64,000 bases of DNA from Parasponia andersonii (GCA_002914805.1 JXTB01000042.1:1017455-1081454), one strand, 5' to 3'. Counted from the stretch's first letter, positions 25,617-34,663 are shown. Program-made: numbers and translations. Notes: generated from the letters alone by a model not told the origin.

Positions 25617-26075
25617 TGTTTGAAATAAAACGAGCTTTATTACTCACTCAAATATTATTACAAAAGGAAATTCTCAATTTCACTCTTCAAGTTCACTCAC
25701 TCACTAGAAGCTATGCTTCTTTCTCTTTTCTCTTCACTCTTAGAAGCTTTACTTCTTACTTGATACTTAGAACTCAAATGGGGAGAGATATTTATACTAC
25801 ATGAGAAACAAAGAGAACCACACAAATAAATAATTACAAAAATCCTTAAGCCACTTATATTTTCTTCTACACATTTCTAATAATAATCTAAATAATCAAA
25901 TGATTCACATGCAAAAAACTAATATCTAGCTAACTCTAGAAGATTCTAGGTAGAAGACTTCTTTAATTTGGACTTGAATTTCTTATTTTATAAGTTTTAC
26001 ACTTAGGTTAACTCTAATTATTGGGTCTCATATTAATGAGCCCATTTTATAGGCTAAACAAGTTTATTTTCAACA
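25617..26075 (-). repeat. 5' LTR of Copia element B (459 bp)
   Basis: In element sense the LTR starts TGTTGAAAATAAACTTG (right edge 26075) and ends TTTCAAACA (left edge 25617), next to the primer site. The same LTR type forms the right end of element D (27909-28374). Confidence 0.9.
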
Positions 26076-26474
26076 ATTTCTCCCTCAATTGACAATTACA
26101 TATTATTTTCCTGCTTTCCTATGAAATATTTTTTCCCTCTTCCTCTCATTTCGCTCTACCTTTCAAACACAAAGTAGAAAGACCACAACTTAAAGTGCAA
26201 CTAGAATGTTTTTCACTTTTCTTTCTTTTTTTTTTTTTTTGCAATCAACAAATTAATTAATAAATGCACCATATATCTTCATTTAGATTTCTCCTCGGAA
26301 CTTTATAAAAACCACTCCTTTCTGATCTTTCCAATATACCATGTATATCAATCAATCGATTTATATAATTAACGTTCATTCCAAATTTTACCAACTAATA
26401 TTTACCCTATTACCACAAATTTTGATTAGTTATCATACATCGCAAAGAAATAATATTATCATTAGAAATTGAAC
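26076..26474 (+). promoter_or_regulatory. 5' flank of the dead FLA gene
   Basis: AT-rich sequence with a TATAAAAACC box near 26304-26313, about 170 bp before the pseudogene's ATG at 26475. Unlike the two intact FLA genes, the conserved promoter block (with TACGTA) is not evident here, so this copy either diverged early or lost its promoter when element B inserted just upstream. Confidence 0.4.
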
Positions 26475-26951
26475 ATGACGAAACAAGGTCTCGTCTTCCT
26501 GTCTTTCCTCTTCTTTTGCCACTTCACCATTACAAGTACTATGGCTCTCTCTCCCAAACTCTAGCTTAAGCCCCAGCTAAACCACTAACATTGATGCAAC
26601 CCGCGGTTGAACCACCATCCAAAGTGCCACTTGTTCAAGCTCCGCAACACAGAGCTCGGGCAGCACCAACCAACGTCACCAAAATCCTCTAAAAGGCCGG
26701 CGGCTTCAGCGTCTTCATCCGCATCCACAAGAGCACATCTGTGAGCATCCAGATCAAAAATCAGCTCAACGTCTCTAATAGCCTGACCATTTTCGCCCTA
26801 ATAAATGGCGCATTTTCGGCTCTCAATCTGGGCACTCTCAATTCCCTCTCTACTAAAGAGAAAGACCAACTTGTCCAATACCACATCCTTCTGTTCTTCG
26901 TTTTGCTCCAAAACTTTCAAACTCTTAGCAACCCTATACGAATGCAAGCTA
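26475..26951 (+). pseudogene. FLA pseudogene, 5' part, cut by a Copia remnant
   Basis: ATG at 26475 opens a signal peptide (LVFLSFLFFCHFTITST) like those of the intact FLA genes. It continues through KVPLVQAPQ, PTNVTKIL, KAGGFSVFIRI, NQLNVSNSLTIFA, GTLNSLSTKEK and QLVQYHIL to NPIRMQA, matching residues 1 to about 177 of the FLA at 30344. One stop lies just after the signal peptide (TAG, about 26562) and another replaces the Asp of ILDKAGG (TAA, about 26690). The second half of the fasciclin domain and the GPI tail are absent: a Copia LTR begins at 26952 and no FLA sequence is found beyond it at 28375. The H1 block has APTNG changed to ALING. It is dead as an FLA, but diverged enough to suggest older duplication than the two intact copies. 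Confidence 0.92.
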
Positions 26952-27303
26952 TGTTGGAAATATGAGATTTTTAAGGTTAGAAAGGCTAAGAAAGAAACTA
27001 GAGAGAATTTTAGTGGAAGAGAAGAACTTGTATTACTACTTGAATTATTTCTATTTTGCTTAATACAAAATGGGGGGAGGAGTACTCTATTTATACTACT
27101 CCATGGATGATTCTAGATGCTCCATGTAACCTCCAACTACCTAATTAATTATGCAATCTAGCAAATACAAGAATACTCTAGAAACTTAGATATTAAACTA
27201 TGGACTATTAGACATACACACACCAAAATAAGCCCAATTCACAACAAAAGCCCAAATAACTAAACTATGACCCAATGAGTCACAAAGAAGTTTATTTCTA
27301 ATA
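26952..27303 (-). repeat. A-type Copia LTR (352 bp) at the left end of element D
   Basis: This is the reverse complement of 4144-4494 over its full length, with about one difference in eight by eye. Its outer edge TGTTGGAAATATGAG directly joins the FLA pseudogene. Confidence 0.88.
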
Positions 27304-27483
27304 CCTCCCCTTAAACTTGAAGACGGACCTGTTTAACCTTTTTTTCTCCCTTATATGAAATTTGAAGTTTCTCCCATACTTCCTTAGTGGAGGTTACACT
27401 TGAGATTTTCTCAAATCTGTTGTCATCTAAAGCCTGGTAGATGAGGAAGAGAGCTTTTTTGTCTCTCTTTCTTGAATCTTTTA

Positions 27484-27625
27484 AGTCAATGGTCAAAGGC
27501 AACACTCGGTCAACGGTCAACACTAGTCAATAGTCAACGGCGCTGACGGCGTAGTCAAGGTGCAGTCCAATGACTCTAATGGCTTGGTCAATAGCTCGGT
27601 CAATGACTATGACGGCTTGGTCAAA
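27484..27625 (-). promoter_or_regulatory. ten TTGAC[C/T] motifs in the Copia leader of element D
   Basis: Ten copies of GGTCAA or AGTCAA (TTGACC/TTGACT on the element strand) occur in about 140 bp, all in the same sense as the element. This is the densest of the three clusters in the window (others at 14-60 and about 25250-25320). Confidence 0.4.
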
Positions 27626-27908
27626 CGGCTCTGACTCGGTTTAACTTGGTGAGTTAACTCAATTATGACAGCAAACTTTCGACAACTTATTCAGACTCAT
27701 TCGGATTCCGATTGGGCTGATTTTTGCAGCAGCGCTTTCGTCTCGTCGAACTCTTCGATTTGATATATAATAGTACTATGTTTGGAATAAATAGATAATA
27801 TTCTTGATCTCAAAAATTCTTTTTTGATGTGGAAGATCAGTCAAACCTGCAACCACAGAGCACACTTAGAATTTCATGGGAACTCACAACCTCACTCTGA
27901 TACCACTT

Positions 27909-28374
27909 TGTTGGAAATAAAACAAACTTTATTATTCACTTAAATATTTTTACAAGAAAAAATTCTCAACTTCACTCTTCAAGCTCACTCACTCATTAGA
28001 AGCTATGCTTCTTTCTCTCTTCTCTTCACTCTTAGAAACTTTGCTTCTTACTTAATGCTTAGAACTCAAATAAGGAGGGTATTTATACTACATGAAAACA
28101 ATGAAAACCATACAAATAAATAATTATAAAAATCCTTAAGCTACATATATTTTCTTCTACACACTTCTAATAATAGTCTAAGTAATCAAATAATTCACAC
28201 GCAAAAAACTAATATTTAACTAACACTAGAAGATTCTAAGCGGAAGGTTTCTTCAATTTAGACTTGGACTTCTTCTTTTATGAGGTTTACACTTGGGCTA
28301 ACTACAATTTATTGGGTCTCATGTTGATGGACCTAGAACTCTTCTTATAGACCTAAACAAATTTATTTTCCACA
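27909..28374 (-). repeat. B-type Copia LTR (466 bp) at the right end of element D
   Basis: This aligns with 25617-26075 from TGTTGGAAATAAAAC to TTATTTTCCACA. The primer site on its inner side marks it as a 5' LTR. Confidence 0.88.
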
Positions 28375-29175
28375 GGTACACAATAGGGTTAATTATTTTT
28401 GATTTTTGGATGAAAAAAGAAAAGTCTTGTTGCTTATAGATGGAAACTAGAACACAAAATAAATTGGTGTTAAATATTAATTAGTGATGTATGAGACATA
28501 TACTATCCATCGTCCCAAAAAGTGCAGCCGTTGTTAGGAGAAGCATAATCTACAATTCTATCAATTATCTAGGACCGAGCCTCATAAAGCACTTTATGAT
28601 TAGTTTTATCCGTTTAGACTTTTTTTCGAAAGCCCTAGCGGACAGACTCATGCCTTCTCCAAGGCCCATAGCCAGTGCATGATCGATTAGTGTATTGGTG
28701 ATAATTTCACAACTGACAATTTAATAAAAAGTTATGGTCCCACTCCCATGCGTGGGTGCAACTGTAAATACTTTAGTTGAAAAATTTTTCAGCCCTAGCT
28801 AAAAATTGTGAGGAGTACACACACATGTATATATATACACTAGAGGTTTGTCTCGTGTAGTATATTATTGCCTGTTCTTGAGTGACATAGGAATGACGAT
28901 TGACTGGAAATCACATCAATATTGGAATTAATGTTTATTATAAAAGAAACTTAAAAGGCACCACGGCATCTTTTTTTTCTCCAATTTATTAGGTGTAAAC
29001 TTTAAAGTCACAACATTTAAATTACAAATTCTCTACTTAAGAATATGTCATATATTGAAATAATGGGTGGCTCTGTTGCTTATATATATATATATATATA
29101 TATATTTTCCCTCCCGCTTTTTTACATCAATTTTAAGAGTGACTCTGTTGCTTATATATATATATATATATATAT
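28375..29175. other. non-coding, AT-rich, with TA microsatellites
   Basis: I see no gene. Pure TA runs lie at 29080-29105 and 29152-29175. Each is preceded by a near-identical block CTCTGTTGCTTATATA (about 29071 and 29143), so a roughly 72-bp segment is directly duplicated. The stretch 28480-28680 is less AT-rich, but no family is recognised. Confidence 0.6.
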
Positions 29176-29414
29176 GGCTGCCAATCTAATAAGTATTTTT
29201 TTTTTTATCTATAGTAGGTATTTTTTTTTTAGCTGTTGGATTACAATCTAATGATGATCCAATAGTTATAATGAAGTGCATGAAAAGACGTATATCATTA
29301 ATTTTTTTTCTTTCTCTTATTTTTTATAATAAAAAAATGTGTATACTAAATTTTCATTGGCCAAATTGATACCTATATAGAGGTAAAAAAAAAAATACTT
29401 ATTAGATTAGTGTC

Positions 29415-29417
<3 letters not shown>
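29176..29417. mobile_element. candidate MITE inside a TA microsatellite
   Basis: Inverted ends share AATCTAATAAGTATTTTTTT: near 29183-29205 on the plus strand and as the complement near 29382-29410. They enclose about 240 bp, with TA runs directly on both sides (29152-29175 and 29418-29466). An inner inverted pair (GTTGGATTA / GATCCAATAG) is also visible. This fits a small non-autonomous DNA element that targets TA, but no family-specific end is recognised. Confidence 0.45.

Positions 29418-29466
<49 letters not shown>
29418..29466. repeat. TA microsatellite, about 24 units
   Basis: A pure run of alternating T and A directly follows the candidate MITE. Confidence 0.95.
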
Positions 29467-29470
<4 letters not shown>

Positions 29471-30030
29471 GTCCATTTTAAACAGATCCCTCGTAAACTT
29501 TTAACCTTTTTCCAATTTTTTTCACAAACTTTTCAACTTTTCATTAAATACAAAAAAACTCGTTATTAATTATTTTTGAAATATTTCTCTTCCACTCTCT
29601 TAATACTCTACCATTCATTTCTTTTAAAATCAACTTTTTATTTTTCCTATTTTTTATTCTCAAAGGTATTGATGTATATTGCTCCTATATAAACAGTGAA
29701 CAAAAAAAATAAATACAATGAGTTTCTATTTTTTCCTTTTGCTAAAGAATATTACGAGAAAAGTAAAGATTAAAATCAATAGCATAATATACATTTTTTT
29801 TAAAGAATTTGGCATTTTCTAATATATAATAATCTAGATGCAAATCCATGGGCGTTATTCAATTAAACCAAAACTATTGCCAAACATCTTAATTATAGAA
29901 TTCCTACGTACCGATCGATATCAAATTTTCAATATTATCGTGAGTTCTTATAAATATTGATGAGATATATAGTATAATATCCACATCACTTTTTCTCAAC
30001 TTAAAAATCAGAGACACCGCACAAATATAT
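29467..30030. other. non-coding upstream region of the first intact FLA gene
   Basis: AT-rich with many T and A runs. No gene or element recognised. Confidence 0.55.
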
Positions 30031-30260
30031 ATTAGTGAAAGCGATGTAAATATTGTATATCATTTTCCCCCACAGAAGTACCACACCGCCCCCAAATTGA
30101 AATCTCCTGTGTCTTCCTGCTTCCCCAAGAAAACTAATACGTAATCCTTAACTGCTCAGCTCATCTGTCTTTGTAACTAGAATTTGCATAATTTAACACC
30201 TAATTCATTATCTAACGCTCCTATAAAAACCATATATGCATGTCCCTCTTCATTCACACC
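30031..30260 (+). promoter_or_regulatory. proximal promoter of FLA gene 1, conserved with FLA gene 2
   Basis: From ATTAGTGAAAGCGATGTA to the TATA box (TATAAAA, 30222-30228) the sequence is collinear with 32838-33034: 191 versus 190 bp from block start to TATA. Shared sub-blocks include CCTGCTTCC, AAGAAAACTA, the palindrome TACGTA (30138-30143) and CCTAATTCATTA. The ATG lies 122 bp after the TATA box, against 121 bp in the other gene. The conservation is partly recent duplication and need not all be functional. Confidence 0.7.
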
Positions 30261-30343
30261 ACTCATCAAACACTCGTGCCAAAAAATCGTAGCTAGCTAC
30301 TGGCTTAGCATTCTTCTTCCCATCCACCAAACCACTTGGAAAC

Positions 30344-31246
30344 ATGATGACACAGCATCATACCATCTCCCTCTCGTTCCTACTTCTCCTCCTTTGCCAT
30401 TTCACTACAACCTCAGCTCAGTCTCCGGCTCAAGCCCCATCTCAGGACCTGGCTCAAACCCCTGCTAAGACGCCAACCAAATCGGCGGCTCCAGCCCCAA
30501 TTCAGCTTCCGGCCCAATCAATAACCCCGGTTCAAGCTCCTTCTGAAGTACCCCTGGTACAAGCCCCTCCACGCAAAGTCAAACCAGAGCCCACAAACGT
30601 CACCAAGATACTTGACAAGGCCGGCGGTTTCAGCGTCTTCATCCGCATCCTCAGAAGCACTCAAGTCATCAACCAAATCGAAAACCAGCTCAACGTCTCA
30701 AACAGCTTGAGCATTTTCGCCCCTACCAATGGCGCCTTCTCGGGTTTGAAAGCTGGCACACTCAACTCTCTGTCCACCGAACAAAAGGTCCAGCTAGTAC
30801 AGTACCACATCCTTCCTTCTTTTGTGTCGCTTTCAAACTTCCAAACCTTAAGTAACCCTGTCCGTACACAAGCTAGCAACACTGACGAGTACCCGTTAAA
30901 CATCACCACTCAAGGCAATTGGGTTAACATATCCACCGGTCTTGTGAACACCTCTGTTTCGGGCACCGTCTACGCCGATAGTCAGCTGGCTATCTACAAG
31001 GTTGACGCGGTTTTGCTTCCTCTGGGTATTTTTGCTCCCAAGCCAAAGGCGCCGGCGCCGGCACCAGCATTAGCGAAGCCTAACAAAGGGTCATTGGAGT
31101 CATCATCATCTACGTCGGCGGAGGCATCGACACTGGATAGCCCAGCTGCCGCGTTGAATGCCTCGGGTGCCCAAAGTCTTACTAGAACTGCTGGCATGGT
31201 TGGACTTGCTTTTGTTTTAGCAGTTTTTTCTGTTGGGACAGTCTGA
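30344..31246 (+). CDS. FLA: fasciclin-like arabinogalactan protein (FLA11/FLA12-like), 300 aa
   Basis: A single intact exon. Residues 1-25 are a signal peptide (MMTQHHTISLSFLLLLLCHF) cut before QSPAQAPS. Residues 26-82 are rich in AP, SP and TP pairs, the sites for hydroxyproline-linked arabinogalactan. One fasciclin (FAS1) domain covers about 84-229, with H1 block SLSIFAPTNGAF (121-132), the YH motif (154-155) and H2 block TVYADSQLAIYKVDAVLLP. A second AP-rich patch (233-245), a Ser-rich spacer and a hydrophobic C-terminus (284-298) after LNASGA mark a GPI anchor. Six N-glycosylation sequons are present. The single FAS1 domain and wording match Arabidopsis FLA11/FLA12, which act at the cell surface in secondary-wall deposition and stem mechanics. 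The start is chosen by the signal peptide and the TATA box 122 bp upstream. Its paralogue at 33149 lies 1.9 kb downstream on the same strand. Confidence 0.97.
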   Translation: MMTQHHTISLSFLLLLLCHFTTTSAQSPAQAPSQDLAQTPAKTPTKSAAPAPIQLPAQSITPVQAPSEVPLVQAPPRKVKPEPTNVTKILDKAGGFSVFIRILRSTQVINQIENQLNVSNSLSIFAPTNGAFSGLKAGTLNSLSTEQKVQLVQYHILPSFVSLSNFQTLSNPVRTQASNTDEYPLNITTQGNWVNISTGLVNTSVSGTVYADSQLAIYKVDAVLLPLGIFAPKPKAPAPAPALAKPNKGSLESSSSTSAEASTLDSPAAALNASGAQSLTRTAGMVGLAFVLAVFSVGTV

Positions 31247-32387
31247 TCGTTTTCGCCGCGGCGAGGAAGTAATGATTGCATTGGAGTTTGGTTGGATTGA
31301 AAGGAGGTTCGGTAGTTCGAGTGGATGGTAGGAGTAATATTTGTCTAATTACAAGATATGGACTGGTGAGTACTATTAGAGGAGCTGTTTTGGTGGCGAC
31401 AATTTTCTTTATTATGGGGTCGCTTTGAAAAGATACGAGTGTTAATCTGAGTGGTTTTGTTTGATAATAATGGCCGGTTAATTTGTATTAAACTATTTAC
31501 AGTATGATTGGTTGATCCATTTGTAATGAGTTTGTTTAAGTTGATCTCATGGGTTGATATATGCTTTTGCTTATAGAGAAATGAAAATTCTATATTGTTT
31601 TACTCTTGACGAGTAATGTCAAAATATATTATAGTAACATCCCATAAAAGAAATGTCAATATCCCTCTATCAAATCATGTGTGTGTAAATATCTACTTCT
31701 ATTACTAATCATGAATGGTCCAACTTTATGAAATTTTTGTTGAATACTAAATATTTCATAGGATGAAACTATACTTGTAATTAGCTAAAACGAAATGACA
31801 TTTGAATCTAACATAGACAAAAACTTCATTTAGGTGGGTGTTGGAGGAAATATAGCACATGGTGTATTTTGGACTTTTAGATAGTAAAATGAACGGTTAC
31901 TACTACTTAGCAACAACCAATACACATAGAAATTGATTATTGAAGATTCAGTAATAGTTTTTTGGGTCATTTCACAGTTCTAAGTTACATTAATGATTAG
32001 GGAGTCTATCTGGAAACATTTCCAGTTCAAAGGTCTTACATAATATTTACATATAATCTAAGTGATGTCCTTGTAATTTTCTAAGAAAATATTTGCATTC
32101 GATTCTACCCGGTGCACGATTTATAAATTAAAATTTATTTGACCATTGATGGTGTGACAAAGTCCCTCATGATGACAATTGCATTGCTCTTGGTGTCGAT
32201 AGGAGTTGATCGCTATCTATATATTTTGTATTGTCAAATACGATTCACTTTCAAACGTTAAAAGAAGAAAAAAGAATGCACAAGACATCCAAGGGATCTA
32301 ATGCATACAACTTAATTTTGATACAAGTATATATATAAAGGAAAAAGATATATATATATATATATATTCACGTTTTTTTTTTCCCTT
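31247..32387. other. 3' flank and spacer between the two FLA genes
   Basis: The 3' untranslated region and terminator of FLA gene 1 probably lie in the first 350 bp (AATAAT and GTAATGAG-like signals near 31465-31530). The remainder is AT-rich with a TA run at 32347-32366. No gene seen. Confidence 0.5.
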
Positions 32388-32472
32388 TTTTTTTGAGGAT
32401 TGGGAGTTTGAGAATTTGAATTTAATACTTCAACACTAAAGATTAGTGTGATTACCATTAGACTAAGTCTAC
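32388..32472 (-). mobile_element. tRNA-derived SINE head, remnant
   Basis: On the minus strand a Pol III box-A-like TAGTCTAATGGTAATCAC (about 32450-32467) and a box-B-like AAATTCAAATTCT (about 32412-32424) are spaced as in a tRNA promoter. A run of A (minus strand) follows at about 32370-32387. This looks like the head of a plant SINE, close to the FLA2 promoter. No clear target duplication was found, so it may be old or 3'-truncated. Confidence 0.5.
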
Positions 32473-32728
32473 GACTACATATTCAGCAGAGTTCTGTCTC
32501 GTGTGTGATTAAAGTAATATGCCACGACTACAAGTATTTGTATGCAAAATACGTGGTATATTGCATTTATTCCTAGCTGCTAATAAATTGAATAACTTAA
32601 AGTAAAAATTGGCCATCAGTTAGTCCTTCCGTTTATTAATCTAATCATGTTCACTTACAGTGACATATGGTTTGATGCCTATATCAGTTTTTTGCGGAAG
32701 CAATAAATTAATAATACATGTTCTCATC

Positions 32729-32753
32729 AAATAATAATAATAATAATAATAAT
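32729..32753. repeat. AAT trinucleotide microsatellite, about 8 units
   Basis: Eight AAT units in a row, 85 bp upstream of the conserved FLA2 promoter block. Confidence 0.95.
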
Positions 32754-32837
32754 GCATGTCAATTTTCCCGACTTAAAAACACACATCACACATACATAAA
32801 TACATATCTATATAGCATATATATATAACAGACATGG

Positions 32838-33066
32838 ATTAGTGAAAGCAATGTATAGCTTATACATCGTTTTCCCTCACAGACGTACCACAACCCCAAC
32901 TTGAAAGCTCCTCTGTTTTCCTGCTTCCGCAAGAAAACTAGTACGTAATACTTAGACAGCTCCTCTGTTTTTATAACTAAAAATTGCATATTCTAATACA
33001 TAATGACTAATAGCCTAATTCATTACCTATAAAACCAATGGAGTCCCTCCTACCTCTTTCAAACCA
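32838..33066 (+). promoter_or_regulatory. proximal promoter of FLA gene 2, conserved with FLA gene 1
   Basis: Collinear with 30031-30260. The TATA box TATAAAA lies at 33028-33034 and the shared TACGTA palindrome at 32942-32947. Transcription would be expected to start about 30 bp after the TATA box, near 33060. This puts the in-frame ATG at 33038 outside the mRNA and supports the start at 33149. Confidence 0.7.
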
Positions 33067-33148
33067 CTCATCAAACACTTGCGGAAACAAAAAAATCTCG
33101 GCCATTGCCTTTGCATTTTTCTTGCATTCCACTGAACTACACTTCAAC

Positions 33149-34066
33149 ATGATGAATCAACATCTTATCATCTCCTTTTCATTCCTAGTTCTCCTCCTCA
33201 ACTCTTCCCATAGAATTTCCGCTCAGTCTCCAGCACAGGCCCCATCTAACAACGTCCATCAAACCCCGGCTCAAGCGCCAACCAAACCGGCAATTCAAGC
33301 CCCGGTTCAGCCCCCAACTCAGGCAACAACCCCGGGTCAAGCCCCATCCGAAGTACCCCTCGTTCAAGCCCCGCCGCGCAAAGCCAAACCAGAGCCCACA
33401 AACGTCACCAAGATCCTAGACAAGGCTGGCGGCTTCAGCGTCTTCATTCGCATCCTTAGAAGCACCCAAGTCATCAACCAAATCGAAAACCAGCTCAACG
33501 TTTCCAACAGCTTAACCATTCTGGCCCCAATCAACGGCGCATTCTCGAGTCTGAAACCCGGAACTCTCAATTCTCTCACCACAGAACAGAAGGTCCAGCT
33601 AGTGCAGTACCATATCCTTCCTTCTTTTGTATCACTCTCAAACTTTCAGACTCTCAGTAACCCCGTCCGTACACAAGCTAGCAACACCGACGAGTACCCT
33701 TTAAACATTACAACTCAAGGCAACTGGGTTAACATCTCCACGGGTCTTGTGAACACCTCTATTTCGGGCACGGTCTACGCCGATAGTCAGCTGGCTATTT
33801 ATAAGTTGGACAGGGTTTTGCTTCCTCTAGGGATTTTCGCCCCGAGGCCAAAGGCGCCAGCACCGGCACCGGCAGTACCGAAGCCAAACAAAGGGTCACT
33901 GGATTCGTCGTCATCTTCGTCTTCGGAGTCATCGACGACGGATAGTACTCCAGCAGCTGCCTTGTTGAATGCTTCCGGAGCCCATAGTCTTACCAGCAGA
34001 ACTGGCACCATGGTTGGATCACTACTTGCTGTTGTTTTAGCAGTTTTTTCTGTTTGGATAGTTTGA
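33149..34066 (+). CDS. FLA: fasciclin-like arabinogalactan protein (FLA11/FLA12-like), 305 aa
   Basis: A single intact exon, the close paralogue of the gene at 30344. Signal peptide residues 1-25 (MMNQHLIISFSFLVLLLNSS) precede QSPAQAPS. A Pro-rich arabinogalactan region (26-82) is richer in AP/TP pairs than its paralogue. The FAS1 domain (about 84-229) is about 94% identical by eye to FLA gene 1; differences include SLTILAPINGAF for SLSIFAPTNGAF. An AP patch (RPKAPAPAPA), a longer Ser run, LNASGA and a hydrophobic tail (287-304) give the GPI signal. An in-frame ATG at 33038 would extend the protein by 37 residues. I prefer 33149 because it aligns with FLA gene 1, begins the signal peptide, and sits 121 bp after the TATA box, while 33038 lies only 4 bp beyond it. 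Likely role: cell-surface wall glycoprotein of secondary-wall tissue. Confidence 0.96.
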   Translation: MMNQHLIISFSFLVLLLNSSHRISAQSPAQAPSNNVHQTPAQAPTKPAIQAPVQPPTQATTPGQAPSEVPLVQAPPRKAKPEPTNVTKILDKAGGFSVFIRILRSTQVINQIENQLNVSNSLTILAPINGAFSSLKPGTLNSLTTEQKVQLVQYHILPSFVSLSNFQTLSNPVRTQASNTDEYPLNITTQGNWVNISTGLVNTSISGTVYADSQLAIYKLDRVLLPLGIFAPRPKAPAPAPAVPKPNKGSLDSSSSSSSESSTTDSTPAAALLNASGAHSLTSRTGTMVGSLLAVVLAVFSVWIV

Positions 34067-34655
34067 TGGTTTCGGTTGTGACGTGGAATGCATTGTACAT
34101 TGCCCACTAGATGGATTGAAAGGAAACTGGGCGTTCTGAGTGAAATGGTTTGGAGTAATATTGGCCACTTGTATTGGACTAGGTAGTATTTCATTCATGT
34201 TATTTTGGTGATGAGAATCTATAGTGTGTATGAATTGAATTAATTTGATTTACTTCTTATTTGAGATTTCTAATAAGCAACATTTTTATTTGTTTCTTCT
34301 GTATAATTTAAATTAAATGTGTCGATGTTTCTCTCTCAAATCTATCTAACTATATAATAGTATTTGATACTCAGCCACTAGAAGAGGAGAGTGATCGCCA
34401 ATTTCGGACCATTGTGCCGTTTTATTGATCTAGAGACGTTCCATTTGACAGTTTTCAAAGCACAGAGATTTGCGTTAGAAATCCTTGAGTTTGATAGTAC
34501 CGCTGTCAAAGTGTTTAACTAATTCTTGTCGTTGCTATTCACATAAAAAATTAGCAATAGTTCTTAGTCGTTCAAATGAGCTAACATTTTTAAATAATTA
34601 TAAACGAATCACTGGCAATCTTAACACTTCTTTAACCGCGCCTTTGTTTTCCTTA
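34067..34655. other. 3' flank of FLA gene 2
   Basis: Probable 3' untranslated region in the first 250 bp, then AT-rich DNA up to the hAT element's target duplication. No further gene seen. Confidence 0.5.
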
Positions 34656-34663
34656 CCTTGTAC

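Larger units (their letters stand above)
18365..26075 (-). mobile_element. Ty1/Copia retrotransposon (element B), broken, with a nested LTR
   Basis: Related LTR sequences lie at 18365-18779 and 25617-26075. Next to the right LTR a primer site complementary to initiator tRNA-Met (TGGTATCAGA on the minus strand) lies at 25602-25613. Reading on the minus strand come leader, gag (about 24160-25110), protease and integrase, RT, and RNase H (about 18780-19250). The outer flanks ATTTT (18360-18364) and ATTTC (26076-26080) look like a 5-bp target duplication with one change. A 2.35-kb Gypsy LTR is nested inside the RT part. Frames are decayed (more than ten breaks). The LTRs differ at about one site in ten by eye, so the element is several million years old. 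Confidence 0.92.
26952..28374 (-). mobile_element. short Copia remnant (element D) with two different LTR types
   Basis: The left end (26952-27303) is an LTR of the element A type, followed by its polypurine tract (27304-27316). The right end (27909-28374) is an LTR of the element B type, with the tRNA-iMet primer site beside it (about 27894-27905). Between them is only a part of gag (about 27316-27520) and a leader rich in GGTCAA/AGTCAA. The two LTRs do not align with each other. It is broken and could never have been a normal element. It interrupts the FLA pseudogene. No matching target duplication is seen (AGCTA left, GGTAC right). Confidence 0.83.

Noticed and set aside
28480-28690. Less AT-rich stretch with a 63-codon frame
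   Set aside because: No recognisable domain on either strand and no gene context.
30184-30909. Open frames overlapping FLA gene 1 in other frames and on the other strand
   Set aside because: Shadows of the FLA coding sequence.
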